Of a stretch of DNA of 64,000 nucleotides, positions 11,634 to 25,300 are shown piece after piece. The notes below the pieces were generated by a model, which searched no databases, had not been told where the DNA came from, and saw only the letters and a program-made list of their open reading frames with translations. The position numbers were made by a program, and so were the translations under genes. Source of the DNA: Primula veris (lineage: Eukaryota > Streptophyta > Magnoliopsida > Ericales > Primulaceae); NCBI GenBank assembly GCA_963682055.1, contig OY821745.1:24363342-24427341 (forward strand), given 5' to 3'. Within the stretch, counting starts at the first letter, position 1, and every line of letters begins with the position of its first letter.

Positions 11634-14600
11634 ATGAATAGGTGGGACGAGATATTGTCCCTTCCGGTACAGAGTCCGCCGTCTTTGGAGTTTTCAGCTC
11701 ATGATATCGTGTGGAGCAAAGTTACTGCTATAAAAGATGATATAGATAGAATTGCTTTGATACCCTTTGCAAGAGTTAACGATTTTCTTAGAGGTGAATC
11801 GGCTAATAAAGATTGCCCATCGCGTTTTCACGTAGAAGCAAGGAGGCGTAAGCCTTTGCAAAAGGCTTATAAGACGAAAGTCGATGGCGTTCTGGAGTAT
11901 ATATTGTAAGTCTTTTTTTTACTTTTCTTCCTGATGATAGATCTTACTACTAATTCATTTTGTTTCTACTAAGTTGCAGAAATTATAGAATTTTTAGAAC
12001 TTAATTTGTTGCAAGTGTTGAGTGAATAAGTTCCGTTGAAGCTAAGGAAAAAGCTGGGATTATCCTGCTTAAAGGTTGTAGCTTTTCCAGGCCAAAAAAC
12101 TAGAAAACCTCAGCTTTAAGTTGATCTAGAAGATTTTTACTCCAGCTTTTAAGCTAAAAAAAAAAATCATCAGCTTGAAAGCTGCAGATAGACAAGGCCT
12201 AATGTAATGATAACCTAGAATCCACATTTGTGATTATTCTAGCCAACTTAACTGCTAACTTATGAGTGGAAGTGTCTTTTGATATAATACTAAAGTAGCA
12301 AATAGCTATGTATATTGATAAAAACAGAACTTATTAAAAAATTGCATCCTTTACACTAAAATCTGATGGCTTTCTTGGTATATATGTAAATCTTTTTTCA
12401 ATTTTCCTTATAGTAGTTTCAGCAATTACAGAATAAAGTTGTGATGATGTTCTATAATCCAATTTAGTGAGTTTACTAACGAGCTCTACAGGTAACTTAA
12501 AAATGGAATTGTGTCTTGACCTATGTAGCACGGATACTCCAAATTTTTTTAAAATTGCCGTATCGGATACGATACTCCCCCGATACCCCGATACCGTATC
12601 CAATACTCCAAATGCCGTATCCTTGACTTTTCAAAGGTTTGACCAATCCGATACTTGTATCAGATACTCCAAATGCCATATCCTAGACTTTTTAAAAGTT
12701 TGATATATCTAATACTTCACAGATGCTTCACCGATAGGTTTCAAGATACGGTGGGGTTGGAAATTTATACTTATCTATAATTTGAAGGCAAAGTATTATA
12801 AGCTCATTAAAGTAATGGGTCATACATGCTATTATATGAGTATAAAGTATATCTTTGTTATTTATAAGAAAGTACAAATATACATAAGTACTTACATATT
12901 ATAGAACACTTTTTGGTGAATTGTATTTCCAGATAATATTTGATAAGTAAAAATTAATTTGTAGCAGTATATTTTGTCGATATATATATATATATATATA
13001 ATAATTTTTATTATAATTATAGTTGCCGTATCCTAGCCGTATCGTATCCTAAATTTTCAAAAAATCCGTATCCGTATCCGTGTATCTGTATCGTATCGGA
13101 TACGATACCCGTATCCGTGCAACATAGGTCTTGACAATATATTGTAGTAGCTTAGCTTTTATACTGGATATTAATAGGACTCACAAATATGTCGACTGTT
13201 ACTCTGAGAGTTGATGGCTTTCTTGAGTATAATATTAGAGTCCTTTTTACTTTTCTTCATAGTAGTATCTAAGATCGTAGTGCTGTTACATGTCATGTTT
13301 TTAACCTTTCTGTCATTCTTTTATATATTTAATTGTTTTCTACTAATTGCGGCAGTCAAAATATTATAATGTAATGAAGACCTAAAATCCAGATTTTGTG
13401 CTTTGCTAGCAAACTCTAGCTGTAAAGCTTATATGTGGAGAAGTGTATGTATCTTAATTAAATATTATAGTCTGCTGTAGATTTTTCTTCTAAATCCACG
13501 ATGATAATAATTCCAGTTCCACAATCCACATTGACATGGTATGCTACTGATTGTTGCATTTATAAAGTAACTTCCCTCGCTTCAATAGATACTTAGATTG
13601 AAGTGTTATTGTAACTTTTAGGTTGGAGTATTATTGTAACATTTTCGTTCTCCTTTTTCTCCATTATATAGTACCTAAGTTCGTAGTAAAATTTCATGCA
13701 AGTTAACGAATATATTGAAGGAGAAAGAAAACAAACCTTCAATTAACGAATTCAATGCGATGATGACCTGCAAACCGAATTTGTGATTTTGCTGGGAATT
13801 CTAGCACTGCATTATGAGTAGAAGTGTTTCTCGAATATACACTCATTCTATAGTAGCTTAAGCTCTTTATGCACTTATCAAAACAAAAACTCTTTATGCT
13901 GAAAATCTATAGAACTTGTAAATCATTGCCAAATTACACTGAAACTTGATGCCATTGTTTAGTGTATATTGCAAAATAAAATAAAAATCTCCGTAACAGA
14001 AAGATGAAGATTTTAGTACAGTATCAAAAAAAATTCCACTGAATTGCGGCGATCAAAGAATTTTAGTATGATGATGACCTACAGTACTATGATTATACTA
14101 GCAAACTCTAGCACTACCTTATGAAAATCTTTCTTGATTACCTGTCCTGGCTTAATCTTTTTATACCGTGAACAAATAGAACTTATACAAAGACATTTTC
14201 AATATATAGTGCAAGTCTTTTATACTTTTCTTCCTGATTGAATCTGACCTTAAGTACTACTTTGTGTCTTTTTATACTAAATTGCAGCGATCAAAGAATT
14301 TTATGTGATGGTGACCTACACCGTGAATATTTATTTTGCTAGCATAGTCTAACATTATTTTATGTATAGAGTGTGTTTCTTAATTATATAATATAGTATG
14401 TATGTACATTTTCTTTCCAAAACTATCATTATTTTTCTCCTTTTGTCTGATGAACTAATAAATTACAAAATTTCTAATATTAGACCTGATCATGTTATTT
14501 ACACATTTATATCTGTGAAAAGGCTTGCCTACTAACTTCTAGCAGTTTCAAAGTATAAAATCCATATAGATTCTATTAGTATTTATTTTGATATATGAGT

Positions 14601-17600
14601 GAGTTTTGTATTCTTTTTAGGTACTGGTGCTCCTTTGGCCCAGACGACAGACGGAAAGGCGGGTTCATTCGACAGAGCAGAAATAATTATGTTAGAAAAA
14701 ACAAAACATCTGGTCGGCCCAATATGAAGAGAGGATGCACATGTCATTTCATTGTAAAACGCCTAGCGGTCGATCCTAATATCGCTCTAATTATATATAA
14801 CCAAGATAAACATATCGACGTCAAAGGGTTACCATGTCATGGCCCTCAAGATGAAAACTCCATCGGCACAAGAGCTATGTTTGCTCCTTATATATCGGAA
14901 GATCTCCGTTTACGTGTACTGTCTTTACTTCATGTAGGTGTATCGGTGGAAACTATTATGCACAGGCATGGCGAGTCGGTTAAGAAACAAGGTGGGCCGT
15001 GCAACCGCGATGATACGCTTAAGCATAGATATGTACGGAGATTGGAGAAGAGTATACGGCGGTCTACATATGAGCTGGACACGGATGACGCGGTTAGTGT
15101 TGGTATGTGGGTCGAGAGCCACCAAGAAAATGTTTTCTTTTATAAGGAATTTTCAGATTTTGAACCTTTTGTGTTGGGTATTCAAACTGAGTGGCAATTG
15201 CAACAGATGTTGCGTTTTGGTAACCGGGGACTTGTGGCTTCTGATTCGAGGTTCGGTACTAATAAATTGAAGGTTTGTTTTCTTTCTCTCTCGGGAAAAT
15301 ATCCTGTTAAGTGTAATATTTTCGACTTATTTGTGTTAACGCCTTGTTTGGCTACAGCTTGTAATCTCAGTTGTTGGGATGTTTCTATGTTTTGCTAGAA
15401 AGCTGGACAGTATTTATTTGGTGGACCAGCTTGAAACTAAGTATGACTGTTTTTTGGGGTCTGAATCTACAAACTTTAAGCTGGAAAAGCTTGCTTTTTC
15501 TGAAATTAAAGCTTCTAGCTCAAAGCTTATAGCTTTTTCAGGCCAAAAGAACAAGACACGCTCAATCTTTTGTGTCGATCAACCAAAATGCAGTCCAGCT
15601 TTTTGGAAAAAATGTAAAGCCGGAGCTTAGAAGCTGCTCGAAAACAAGGCTTTGGTCTCGTTATTGTTTTGTACATCATAGAAGCCTATTATTGCATTTA
15701 CAGTGGGGGGTTTTGAGGTTGATAAAAATCTGGGTTTATCTAGCTTGAAGATAGCTTTTAAGGCCAAACAGTAGAAAAGCTAAGCTATTAACCAAAGTTA
15801 TCAAATGTAGAGTCCATGTTTAGGCAAAAGGCAAAACAACTGCAACCGAACAAGACCCAAATCTCGTTATCTCCTTATTTACCATAGAAGTCGAAACATG
15901 AATCTTCTTTTTTTTTTCTTCTTTTTTTACAGTATCCAATTCATAGTCTTGTCGTGTTCAATTCGGAGAATAAAGCTATCCCAGTGGCGTGGGTAATATC
16001 ACCCCAATTTTCATCTGGGGATACTCTTAGGTGGATGAGGGCTCTATATAACAGAGTCCGCGATAAAGATCATTCGTGGAAGTTGGCTGGTTTCATAGTT
16101 GATGATCCTCTGGCTGATATCCTCTCAATCAGGTAAATTCATTTACTAATGAGTTTTTTGGTGGCTTCTTTTATCAATCTTTTGGTGGTTGCAGAAGATT
16201 CAATTCTCTGGTGGAATAAAAGTAACCATGAGTTATACTTTTGTTAAAAGGCATACATTGAGTAATTTTTACTTAGGTGTACAAGCTACCTTCTAAAATT
16301 AGCAGTTAGTACCCCAACTTTACAGACTTTCTTAGACTTTCTTCGACTTTCTACACTACATATAATAAAAAAGTATGTTGGACACAAGTAGAGAAAATGT
16401 GAAAGAATAGTGTATAGATTATTTTCTTTCTGATACTATTATAATATTCTGTACCCCAACCTATGTTTCCTTTTCTCTGGTACTCTTAAGTTTTTACAAA
16501 ATCGTCGAGTAATGTTAGTGTACTAGTTGGTAACTTTTCTAAATTGGTGCACAAAATGGAAATCTGATGATACGTTAGTGTGTGTAACTGAATTTACCCG
16601 AAATTGAAGCTAAACCAATCTGAGTTTTATTCTTTCTACTTCTTGGTTAACATATCATCATCTTCTGCGATCTTTCATTCAGGGAAGTGTTTCAGTGTTC
16701 TGTATTGCTATCGTTTTGGCGGGTTCGTCATGCGTGGCACAAAAACCTGGTGAAGAAATGCCAAGAAATCCAAACACTTGTTGAGATATCAAGGCGGCTC
16801 GGACAGGCTATTCACAGTATTTGCAGAGGATGTGGAGATGTAAATTTGTTCAACAATATGTTAGATGACTTCGCCGACGAATCAGATTTTACAGACTATT
16901 TAAGAGCAGTTTGGTATCCGAGAATGGGTAAGACATTTTCCTGTGGTTTCATATTTTCTCTGCGCTAGCAAAGTTAAAACATTTTTAGAATTTCTCTTCT
17001 TAACTCATTAATTATTCATCTCTTCATCGTCTTTGACAACTTACTTGGTTTCATGACGGTGGTTTAATTAAATGAGGCACCAAAACAAAAAAGCAATGTT
17101 GTTGTAATTATTTAAAAGAAGAGTAATTCTATCTGTAAGATCAAAGCTGTGACAATCAAAGTTACGAGAATTAAATATGTTTCAATCCAAACTAGAAGAA
17201 TCAAGCAAGACCATTCTAAAAATGACAGTAATAAAGGGGACCAGTTTTATAGATTACTTATGAGGGTATGGAGGATTAAGAAAGCAATTTACTTCCATTT
17301 TATTGTGCTGCGTTTTAGATTTTATATACAAATTTAATAATAATTGGAACTTCTATCCTCAACATGTTTAGAATCTTATTTCTAGTTGTGTAACTGTGCA
17401 ATTTACCCGTATGGTTTCCCCTTTACTGAATTGATTAATTGAACTCAGGTTCATGGTGTTCGTCCCTTAAAGCCATACCATTGGCAACTCGAGAAACTTG
17501 TGCAGCATTAGAGCTCTATCACAGCCAAATGAAGCTTAGATTACTAAATGAAAACAATTCGTCTTCTTACCAACGCACCGATTGGTTGGTTGATAAGTTG

Positions 17601-18320
17601 GTTACAAAGGTACACTCCTACTTCTGGCTTGACCAATACTCACAAAAAGACGATTTCATCCGATATTCAAAAGATGAATGGGCAACCAGTTCAACTCCTT
17701 GGCGCAGGTCGTTAAATATCCCAAACTCTGACGTAATGATTATTGATGATAAACTTGTAAAAGTTTTTGACCAAGACAATCGAGATAAAACCCATGTTAT
17801 ACATAACCCAGGATCAGAATTCGCAATATGTGACTGTGAGTTGGCAAAAATGGGAAACTTATGTGAGCACGTGTTTAAAGCAATCAAGGTCTTTCGGGGT
17901 AAAAGAGGGGATGATTATCAATCGATAAGCTCCTTCCAATACAGTCAAGCATTGAAGAACTTACTAAAGTGTCCTTCTGAAGACTCTTTGGTACGTGACC
18001 ATGCTGTAACTCTTGCTGTTTGGGTACAAAACCAGTTAAACACGCTGGTCGAAGTAGAGAGTAAAGGAAAAGATACCGATGAGGGAAATGAACACATGAT
18101 GTCTCAAGGGCAACAAAATTTGTGCCCTGAAATGGAAGTTGACCCACCTGTAACTAATAATGCATTTACAGAACAATGTGAGAGAGTTATTATCGATTTG
18201 GAACCGGATATATCTGGGAATCTTCGACCTATGGATAGCTCATTTGCGAATATAAATGGTGTTGAAGATAATATGGAATTGGATCCTCAAATTGTTCTTA
18301 CAAGGTGCCAAGGGTTGTAG
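11634..18320 (+). CDS. SWIM zinc-finger protein derived from a MULE-type transposase
   Basis: Five exons are read: 11634-11905, 14621-15272, 15933-16132, 16683-16927 and 17449-18320. They join in frame to 746 codons ending TAG at 18318-18320. The N-terminus (RWDEILSLPVQSPPSLEFSA, then ALIPFARVNDFLRGES, FHVEARRRK) and the core (MFAPYISEDLRLRVLSLL, GIQTEWQLQQM, SDSRFGTNKLK, then VAWVISPQFSSGDTLRWMRA) match the conserved plant SWIM family that includes Arabidopsis At1g60560, as I recall it. A SWIM motif lies at about residues 584-597: C-x-C (ICDC), then C-E-H (LCEHVF). The core resembles MULE/FAR1-type transposases, so this is an old domesticated gene, presumably nuclear; its biochemical role is not established. 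No lesion is seen. The first intron (2.7 kb) carries a MITE. Confidence 0.85.
12040..12202. repeat. AGCTTTT-rich MITE-like repeat in intron 1 of the SWIM gene
   Basis: The segment is full of alternating AAGCT/AGCTT words and ends GACAAGGCC. The same word set (CAGGCCAAA, AGCTTTTTC, AACAAGGC) recurs at 15405-15660 in intron 2, which suggests copies of one MITE family. Ends are not resolved. Confidence 0.35.
12521..13127. mobile_element. hAT-type MITE, 607 bp, 8-bp TSD GTCTTGAC
   Basis: The termini are CTATGTAGCACGGATAC on the left and the reverse complement of CTATGTTGCACGGATACGGG on the right. Perfect 8-bp direct repeats GTCTTGAC flank it at 12513-12520 and 13128-13135. Subterminal sequence is dense in CGTATC/GATACG words on both sides, and a (TA)n run sits at 12980-13001. 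An 8-bp TSD fits the hAT superfamily. There is no coding capacity. Confidence 0.8.
15405..15660. repeat. AGCTTTT-rich MITE-like repeat in intron 2 of the SWIM gene
   Basis: It is rich in AAGCTT/AGCTTTT words and ends AAAACAAGGC; it is related to 12040-12202. A further short piece of similar composition lies at about 15715-15800. The boundaries are a guess. Confidence 0.35.
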
Positions 18321-18865
18321 CTATAATTGGGGAGGTATTAGAACATTGTGATAGTGTAAATTTAATTAATTATTGGTAATAATTTGTAACGTTTAGTTGA
18401 TTATTGTAAAGGAAAATTTTATGGGAGAGTGAATTCATTAGTGTCACCAATTCTGTTCATATAATTTTTCGGTGCAACTAATATTTGAATTAATATGAAA
18501 ATAAAAAAAATGGCAATTTTTGCACTTTCATTATTCTTGGTCCTTGAATATATTTTTGCTACTTGGTGACTGGTGTATTTCTTTTAGCCTCTACCCTAGG
18601 TGGAAATATTAGGACGGACATTGGCATTAATTAAAGTCTGTATAAGTCGTTATATGAGGAGTAATAATGAGCATGATTGGTTTGGTAGTTAAAATATATT
18701 TTGGAAATTTAGAAACAACCGAAATGAAGCCATCTAAAATAGAATATAAGTAAAGACTAAAAAGACCCGAGTAATATAAAATGACTATGCAGTATGCACC
18801 AATCTTTTTTCTTTACACATTTCCCTCCATGTTCCCTCCCACACTAACTTCACCTGTCTTTTAAA
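18321..18865. other. 3' flank of the SWIM gene and spacer
   Basis: This AT-rich sequence probably holds the 3' UTR and the promoter of the following transporter pseudogene. A TATA-like CATAAATA lies at about 18869-18876, just beyond. Nothing else was seen. Confidence 0.4.
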
Positions 18866-19668
18866 ACTCATAAATACCAAACCCTGAGATCAACATCTGC
18901 TCTTGGTCACTCTTTCTCTATCAACAAAATAGTTGCTCAACTCGAGAATAACTATCCAAGACAACACGAGTCCGGTGCTACCGGACGCCACATGTTCTTA
19001 GAGAAGCTCATTAATAAGAACATTGAGGATGATAATCAACTTTTATTACAAAACATAAAAAAACAGGATTGATAAGTAAGATTTCATTCCTTAACTAACT
19101 TCTTTCGTTGTTGAAGTGTTTTCAACTTACTTTGATTTCATATTACATTGTTTTGTTTTGCGATTCTTAAGCTCGGATTTTTAATTTTCTATTCTTAAAA
19201 AAACTACTTCCTTATTGATAGGATTACTTGACTTTTCACACGCATACATAAGAAATTTGTTCGCGTAGTTACAATAATTGATATAACATTTTTTTTTTCC
19301 AAATAGTCCTTCATTAAATTTGTAGAAGAGTGTTTTTTTTTTTTGTAAGTCCGATATTAATAAGAATGGAAAAGTAAAAATGTTTATTGTAGTTCAGTTT
19401 CCAGCATAGAACAAGCCTAAATTTTGGAGCATCCAAATAACAACTTGCCTATCAAATAAGGACAGAGAGAGCAAGTTTCTGTCCTTCTTTTTTTCCGGAA
19501 AAACTTGAAGATTAAACTGAATAAACCAACTCTATATAAAGGGTTGATTATCTGAACCTGTACTATTGTAGTACAGAACTAGCAAGACAACTTGACATAG
19601 ACCTTCAATATGGGAAATGAGCTTTATTATTTAGTTGCACTTGATCGCCAAATTTTGATGTATGGATG

Positions 19669-19806
19669 GGACCTTGTTTAGTTGATCTTTTAAATTGAGT
19701 TTTATGGGGTTTCTAACTTTGTTTTAAGTTGGATCAACATCTTTGTTCAATATTTCTCAACCTAAAAAAATCCAGCTTATTTAGAAGTTGCATCCAAACA
19801 AGCCTA
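19669..19806. mobile_element. Short MITE-like element
   Basis: The left end (CCTTGTTTAGTTGATC) and the reverse complement of the right end (GGCTTGTTTGGATGCA) are imperfect inverted repeats of the GGCCTTGTTTGG type common in plant MITEs. No clear TSD, so the superfamily is undecided. Confidence 0.4.
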
Positions 19807-20639
19807 AATTTTGTCCTGCCGAGAAAGTCTACAAAATGGAAAACTATGTCCTGCGTTTGTATAATGGAATAATCTGGGGTAGACCTTACAAGATCATAGA
19901 TGGTGATCATATAAGGTCCTCTGGTGGCTGTGCTTGTTTCTTTCAAGAAGGGGGAAATAGAATCACTGGAATTAGGAATATAAAATTACTGAAATCTTGG
20001 TGAAACATTGATTTGTATGATCCAATTCTTTACCCGCTGTAAGTTCATACTTTATAATAAGCAAACACAGATCCACTGACCACAGTCAAGACAACAAACA
20101 TTAGTTCCTGCCCAGTTTTTTTTTTTTTTCATTAGTGGTAGATGCAATTGTTAATTGTATGTGTAACTAAAGTTGAAAAGATAAAGTATTGAGGAAAGAT
20201 CTTACCAGCAAATTGCCTGCTAGTTTAATTTTATACGAGTTCACTGGAGGGCAAATAATTTACAAAATGAGTTTTATTTTTATGACCATAAAGAATTACT
20301 GGAAATACCTTAGGAATAGTTATTTTCCCTCCTTTCTGATATCTTATCACCATCATAGAATGAAGTTTGACATGCTCTATTAACTGAAAGCACATATGGG
20401 TTTATTATCAAATTGAAATCGAGTGTTGGAAAATAAGCTTAGTTATTATGATAAAAACTTCTAAGTTTATGAAGATACTCGTTATTGTTTGTATCATTTT
20501 GTTTGAGCTTTATAGGCTGTCGTGTTGTTCTAGTTCATATATATGGAACTGTCTCCACATATAACATATGTAGTCTTCTTCTACGTGCATATATATATCG
20601 GATTCAGATGTTCAAATGATTACAAATTGAGATACAAGT

Positions 20640-20765
20640 AAATTAAATTATTACAATAAGTCAATTAAATTAAATTCTTGTAGTAATAAGTAAATTAAAT
20701 TAAATTAAATTAAATTCTTGTAGTAATAAGTAAATTAAATTATTACAATAAATTGAGATACAAGT
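20640..20765. repeat. Local AT-rich tandem/inverted repeats
   Basis: TAAATTAAATTATTACAATAA and ATTCTTGTAGTAATAAGTAA are each repeated, with GAGATACAAGT bracketing the patch. It is a low-complexity cluster without coding meaning. Confidence 0.5.
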
Positions 20766-22117
20766 TCATTCGCATGTTTAAAAGATAACATGTTTACATC
20801 AATGCCAATAGAAATTATAGACTTCATCTAATAGCGACTTAGCGCAAATGATTACAAAAAAAAAAAAGTGACTTAGCGCAAATTAACTGTATCATGATTA
20901 TCATCCATCTATACATAAACTGTTTTTTTTTTCCCACAGAATTATGAAAGGTTGTAAATTAGTACATTAATCAAATTTTAGAAGACACCGGAGACAAAAT
21001 AAAATTTTAAGATTCTTACTATATAATATTAAAAATGATATCTAATAATTAATATATTTAAAATTATATGGATTTCCGGGTTTATGGCCTATCGGTCAAC
21101 TACTGTCTTACGGCGTGGATCGGATTGTACCGGATCAGATTTGAATGTTAAATCCTTATCTGATCCAGTAAAAACGATTTTGATTTTTACAAGTCCAAGT
21201 CCAATTTGTACACATTCAAATTCAGACCAATCCGGTCCCAACGGTTTTGTGCGTAACCCTAATTCTTGTTTTCAGTAATGGCACAAGTTTATGTTTGACT
21301 GTACTTTTTAACAGTGTAAGATTCAAGAAAGGATCTGTTCATGTATTGCTTTACTTGTTTTTGATTTGAAAAAGAATAATCAGGAAATTCATCGTTCAAG
21401 ATTGCGGATATGCATCGTCTAGCAAAGTTATTAGTCCGTGGTTGGTTTTCATATTAGGTTAATTGTTTGCTTAATTAGTTGACACTACATATTCTATTTT
21501 ATGTTTCAGGACTAGTATCAATTAGCTCTTTTATTGCCTGTTCTGAACTTATATAGTTGTATATTGTACCACCAATTTAGACTAGAATACTAGCTTTATC
21601 ATAAATTATTGTATCTATAGGGAGCTATGCAAAATCTTTCTTTAAGGAATGTGAGAATATTTTATGCCTTGATTGTTGACGACTCATTGCGATGCAATAT
21701 TTTGAATATTTGTCTGTCAACGTTAAAGATTTTTTTTTTTTTATGGTGAAATTGTTTAATATCAGTTTGGTAAGCTGTTTCCTGGTTTAAATTCACAAGA
21801 AGCAAAGCTAACCATCATCGATGACATCAGCAGAATAATCAAGCCAGGAAAGTAAGTTTCTAACCAAATCTCCTTAATTAGGATTTTAATTTATCCAGGG
21901 AATATTGAATTTATAGAGTATATTTACAATCATATTGTTAACTGTTGTTCATCCCAAATGAGCAGTATATTATAGTGTGAGTTGTAGTTTGTCACCCTCT
22001 TAACTTTAGTTTAACAACTGTTAGTCATTTAAAATAGCCGGTCCTCACCAATTCTTAAATAAATCCCCAGATGTAACAATTGTCATATTGCTTCTACAGT
22101 TTATATCCAGATATTTA

Positions 22118-22291
22118 TGTAAAGTTGCAGAGATGGAAAAAGGTGTGTGTTCTGGGAAAAGGTGTGTGTGTCTCCCAACACATAATTGTATTAATATCAT
22201 GTTATTTATAATTACACGATTGATTTTCGAATTTAACAACATATTACACTATTAAGTCCAAAATAGATAAAACTAGATACTAATTCTAACA
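22118..22291 (-). repeat. 3' LTR of the minus-strand copia
   Basis: It runs TGTTAGAATTAG...TTTACA on the minus strand. It is nearly identical to 27084-27264, differing by a few substitutions and a 7-bp indel (ATAATAC present only in the 5' LTR). Confidence 0.92.
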
Positions 22292-22305
22292 CCCCCCTCA
22301 AGCTG
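22292..22305 (-). promoter_or_regulatory. Polypurine tract of the minus-strand copia
   Basis: The minus strand reads GCTTGAGGGGGG directly before the 3' LTR, the usual plus-strand primer position. Confidence 0.8.
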
Positions 22306-22386
22306 GAGCATACAAATAAAAAATGCCTAGCTTGGAGCACATGGATCGAAAAGAAGATCTGGATAAAGGTTTGGTCAAAATATCTC

Positions 22387-25300
22387 CTAACTCGACTCGG
22401 AGCGCACAAATGGAGTACATATCTCTTTCCGAATTAGCATATCACGAATGAAATGACAATCCACCTCAATATGCTTAGTTCTCTCATGAAAGACGGGATT
22501 ATTGGCGATAAAAATAGCTGATTGGTTATCACAATACATGGGCATAGGGTCATGCACAGATACACCAAAATCACGAAGAAGTGAGCGAACCCATAACATT
22601 TCTGAGGCAGTATGAGCCATAACTCGATACTCAGCCTCGGCACTAGAACGAGCAACAACGTGTTGCTTTTTACTACGCCAAGTAACAAGGTTAGGACCAA
22701 TAAATGTACAATAACCAGAAGTAGATCGTCTATCACTATAGTCTCCCGCCCAATCAGTATCACTAAAACCGGAGACAATTAAGGATGGGGATGAACGATA
22801 AAGTAGACCCCGACCGGGAGCGCCCTTCAAATAGCGCAAGATACGACAGACGGCATCGAAATGCGGATAGCGTGGTGCATGCATAAACTTACTCACTACA
22901 CCCACAGCATAAGTGATATATGGGCGAGTAACAGTAAGATAAATTAATTTTCCAACAAGACGCCGATAACGACCAACATCAAGAAATATATCACCTGAAT
23001 CAATGCTAAGTTTGACCGAAGAATCCATAGGTGTATCAGCTGGACGAGATCCTAATAAACCAGTTTCCGATAAAAGGTCCAAGACATATTTTCTTTGAGA
23101 GAGAGACAATCCCTTAGAGGAGCGAGCAATCTCAATCCCAAGAAAGTATCGAAGTGCACCCAAATCTTTAGTGTGAAACTTTTTCGCTAAATAACGTTTC
23201 AAATTATCAATACCATTAGCATCATCTCTAGAAATAATAATATCATCGACATATACAATAAGAATGATAATACCGCCAGTGGATTGACGAACAAAGACGG
23301 AATGATCAGATAAAGAACGACGAAATCCATAATCAATAACAACAGCACTAAAACGGTCGAACCAAGCACGAGGAGATTGTTTTAGACCATATAAAGAACG
23401 ATGAAGTCGGCAGACAAGTTGTTCACTACCAGACGTAATATAACCGGGTGGCTGTACCATATAAACTTCTTCTTGAAGTTTACCATGTAAGAACGCATTT
23501 TTAATATCTAACTGGTACAATGGCCAAGAACGGCCCACTGTAACTGCTAGTAGAATACGAACAGAATTCAAACGAGCAACAGGAGAAAATGTTTCTCTAT
23601 TATCAACACCATATGTTTGGGTATAACCTTTAGCAACCAATCGAGCTTTCAATCGCTCAACGGAACCATCTGGTTGATATTTGACTGTATATACCCAACG
23701 ACAGCCAACGGGTCTTTTCCCGAGGGGTAATGTTGTAAGCTCCCAAGTTTGGTTTTGATAGAGTGCACTCATTTCCTCATCCATAGCGTGTTTCCATCCA
23801 GGCAAGGCAAGAGCATCATTGTGTGACACTGGAACGGAAACAGAAGACAAAGCACAAACAAAGGAGTGGAAACAGGAAGAAGTACGATTATATGAAACAA
23901 AATTAGCAATAGGATGTTGAGTGCATGTGCGTTTACCTCTTCGTAGAGCAAGAGGTAGATCATCAGAGCTAATACGAGGAGAAGGGACCACAGGAACCTG
24001 AGACTGAGAAGATGTCATGGCCGGTTCATGAGAAAGAGTTTTACGAAGACGAGTACGCTGATATACTATATTTGGCGGAGGAGATACTAAAGGTGGGGAA
24101 GAATGCACTAACTCTGATTGAGAAGGCATCGGAAGGGGAATGGTTTCATCATTGGGACAAGACAGATTAGTATCCGATATAATATCCACAGAAAGTTGGT
24201 GCCCAGTGTTGGTAAAAAACGAAGTAGACTCGAAAAAGGTAACATCGGCACTTACAAAGTATCGACGAGATTGGGGGTGATAACAACGATAACCTTTCTG
24301 TGTACGAGAATAGCCAAGAAAGACACACTTTCGAGCACGAGGAGAAAGTTTGTCTTGTCCTATCTCAAGATTATGAACAAAGGCAACACATCCAAAAATA
24401 CGAGGAGTAATAGAGAAAAGATCAACATTAGGATATAACATTGAAAACGGAGAGCAGTTACCTAAAAAAACCGAGGGCATACGATTAATAAGATGACATG
24501 CAGTTAAAACTGCATCGCCCCAAAAATGTTTAGGGACCTGCATATTGAATAATAATGTACGAGCAATATCCAATAGATGTCGATGTTTACGCTCAGCAAC
24601 ACCATTTTGTTGTGATGTGTGAGCGCAACTAGTTTGATGTATAATCCCATGATCACCACAAAAAGAATCAATAATAGTGTGAACATATTCCAGTGCGTTA
24701 TCAGAACGCAAGATCTTAATTCGTTTATCGAATTGAGTACTAATTTCATTATAAAAGCGAGACAAAATAACAGGTAACTCTGACCGTTTTTTCATTAAAA
24801 ACAACCAAGTCATACGAGAATAATCATCAACAAAAATCACAAAATAATGGAAGCCATTATGAGCAAAAGTACGAGAAGGGCTCCATATGTCTGAGTGAAC
24901 AAGATCAAAAGACTCAGATTTTCTACTAATACTACGACTAGGGAAAGAACTACGATGATGTTTACCAAGCTGACAAGCCTCACATTCTAAACTAGATACA
25001 TGATGCAAGGACGGAATTGCAAGCTTAAGTTTTGCCAAAGAAGGATGACCAAGATGATAATGCCACTGTAAAGGAGAAACAGTCGCACTTAATGCTGACG
25101 AAGACGATGATGCAAAACTAGCAGGATCCAAAAAATACAAACCATCTTTTTCATGCCCCAAACCAATCGTCTTCTTCGTCTCGAGGTCCTGGAAAACACA
25201 AGAATGAGGAGAAAAAGTTACCGAGCAGTGTAAAGATTTAGTCATTTGACTGACTGACAATAAATTAAATGGAAATTTAGGCACATAAAGACTATGAGGT

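Larger units (their letters stand above)
19076..21765. other. Pseudogene intron with repeats; expected PDR exon 2 absent
   Basis: The exon that normally follows exon 1 in PDR genes was not found. Contents: a MITE-like segment at 19669-19806, an AT-rich repeat patch at 20640-20765, and a GC-richer stretch at about 21060-21275 with repeated GGATC/CCGGAT words that I cannot assign. Confidence 0.45.

Noticed and set aside
17149..17337. Basic 62-codon ORF in the SWIM gene
   Set aside because: It lies in the intron between exons at 16927 and 17449; the splice frame is satisfied without it and the peptide is low-complexity Lys/Ile.
24118..24438. Plus-strand ORF opposite the minus-strand copia pol
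   Set aside because: Shadow frame of pol; no independent features.
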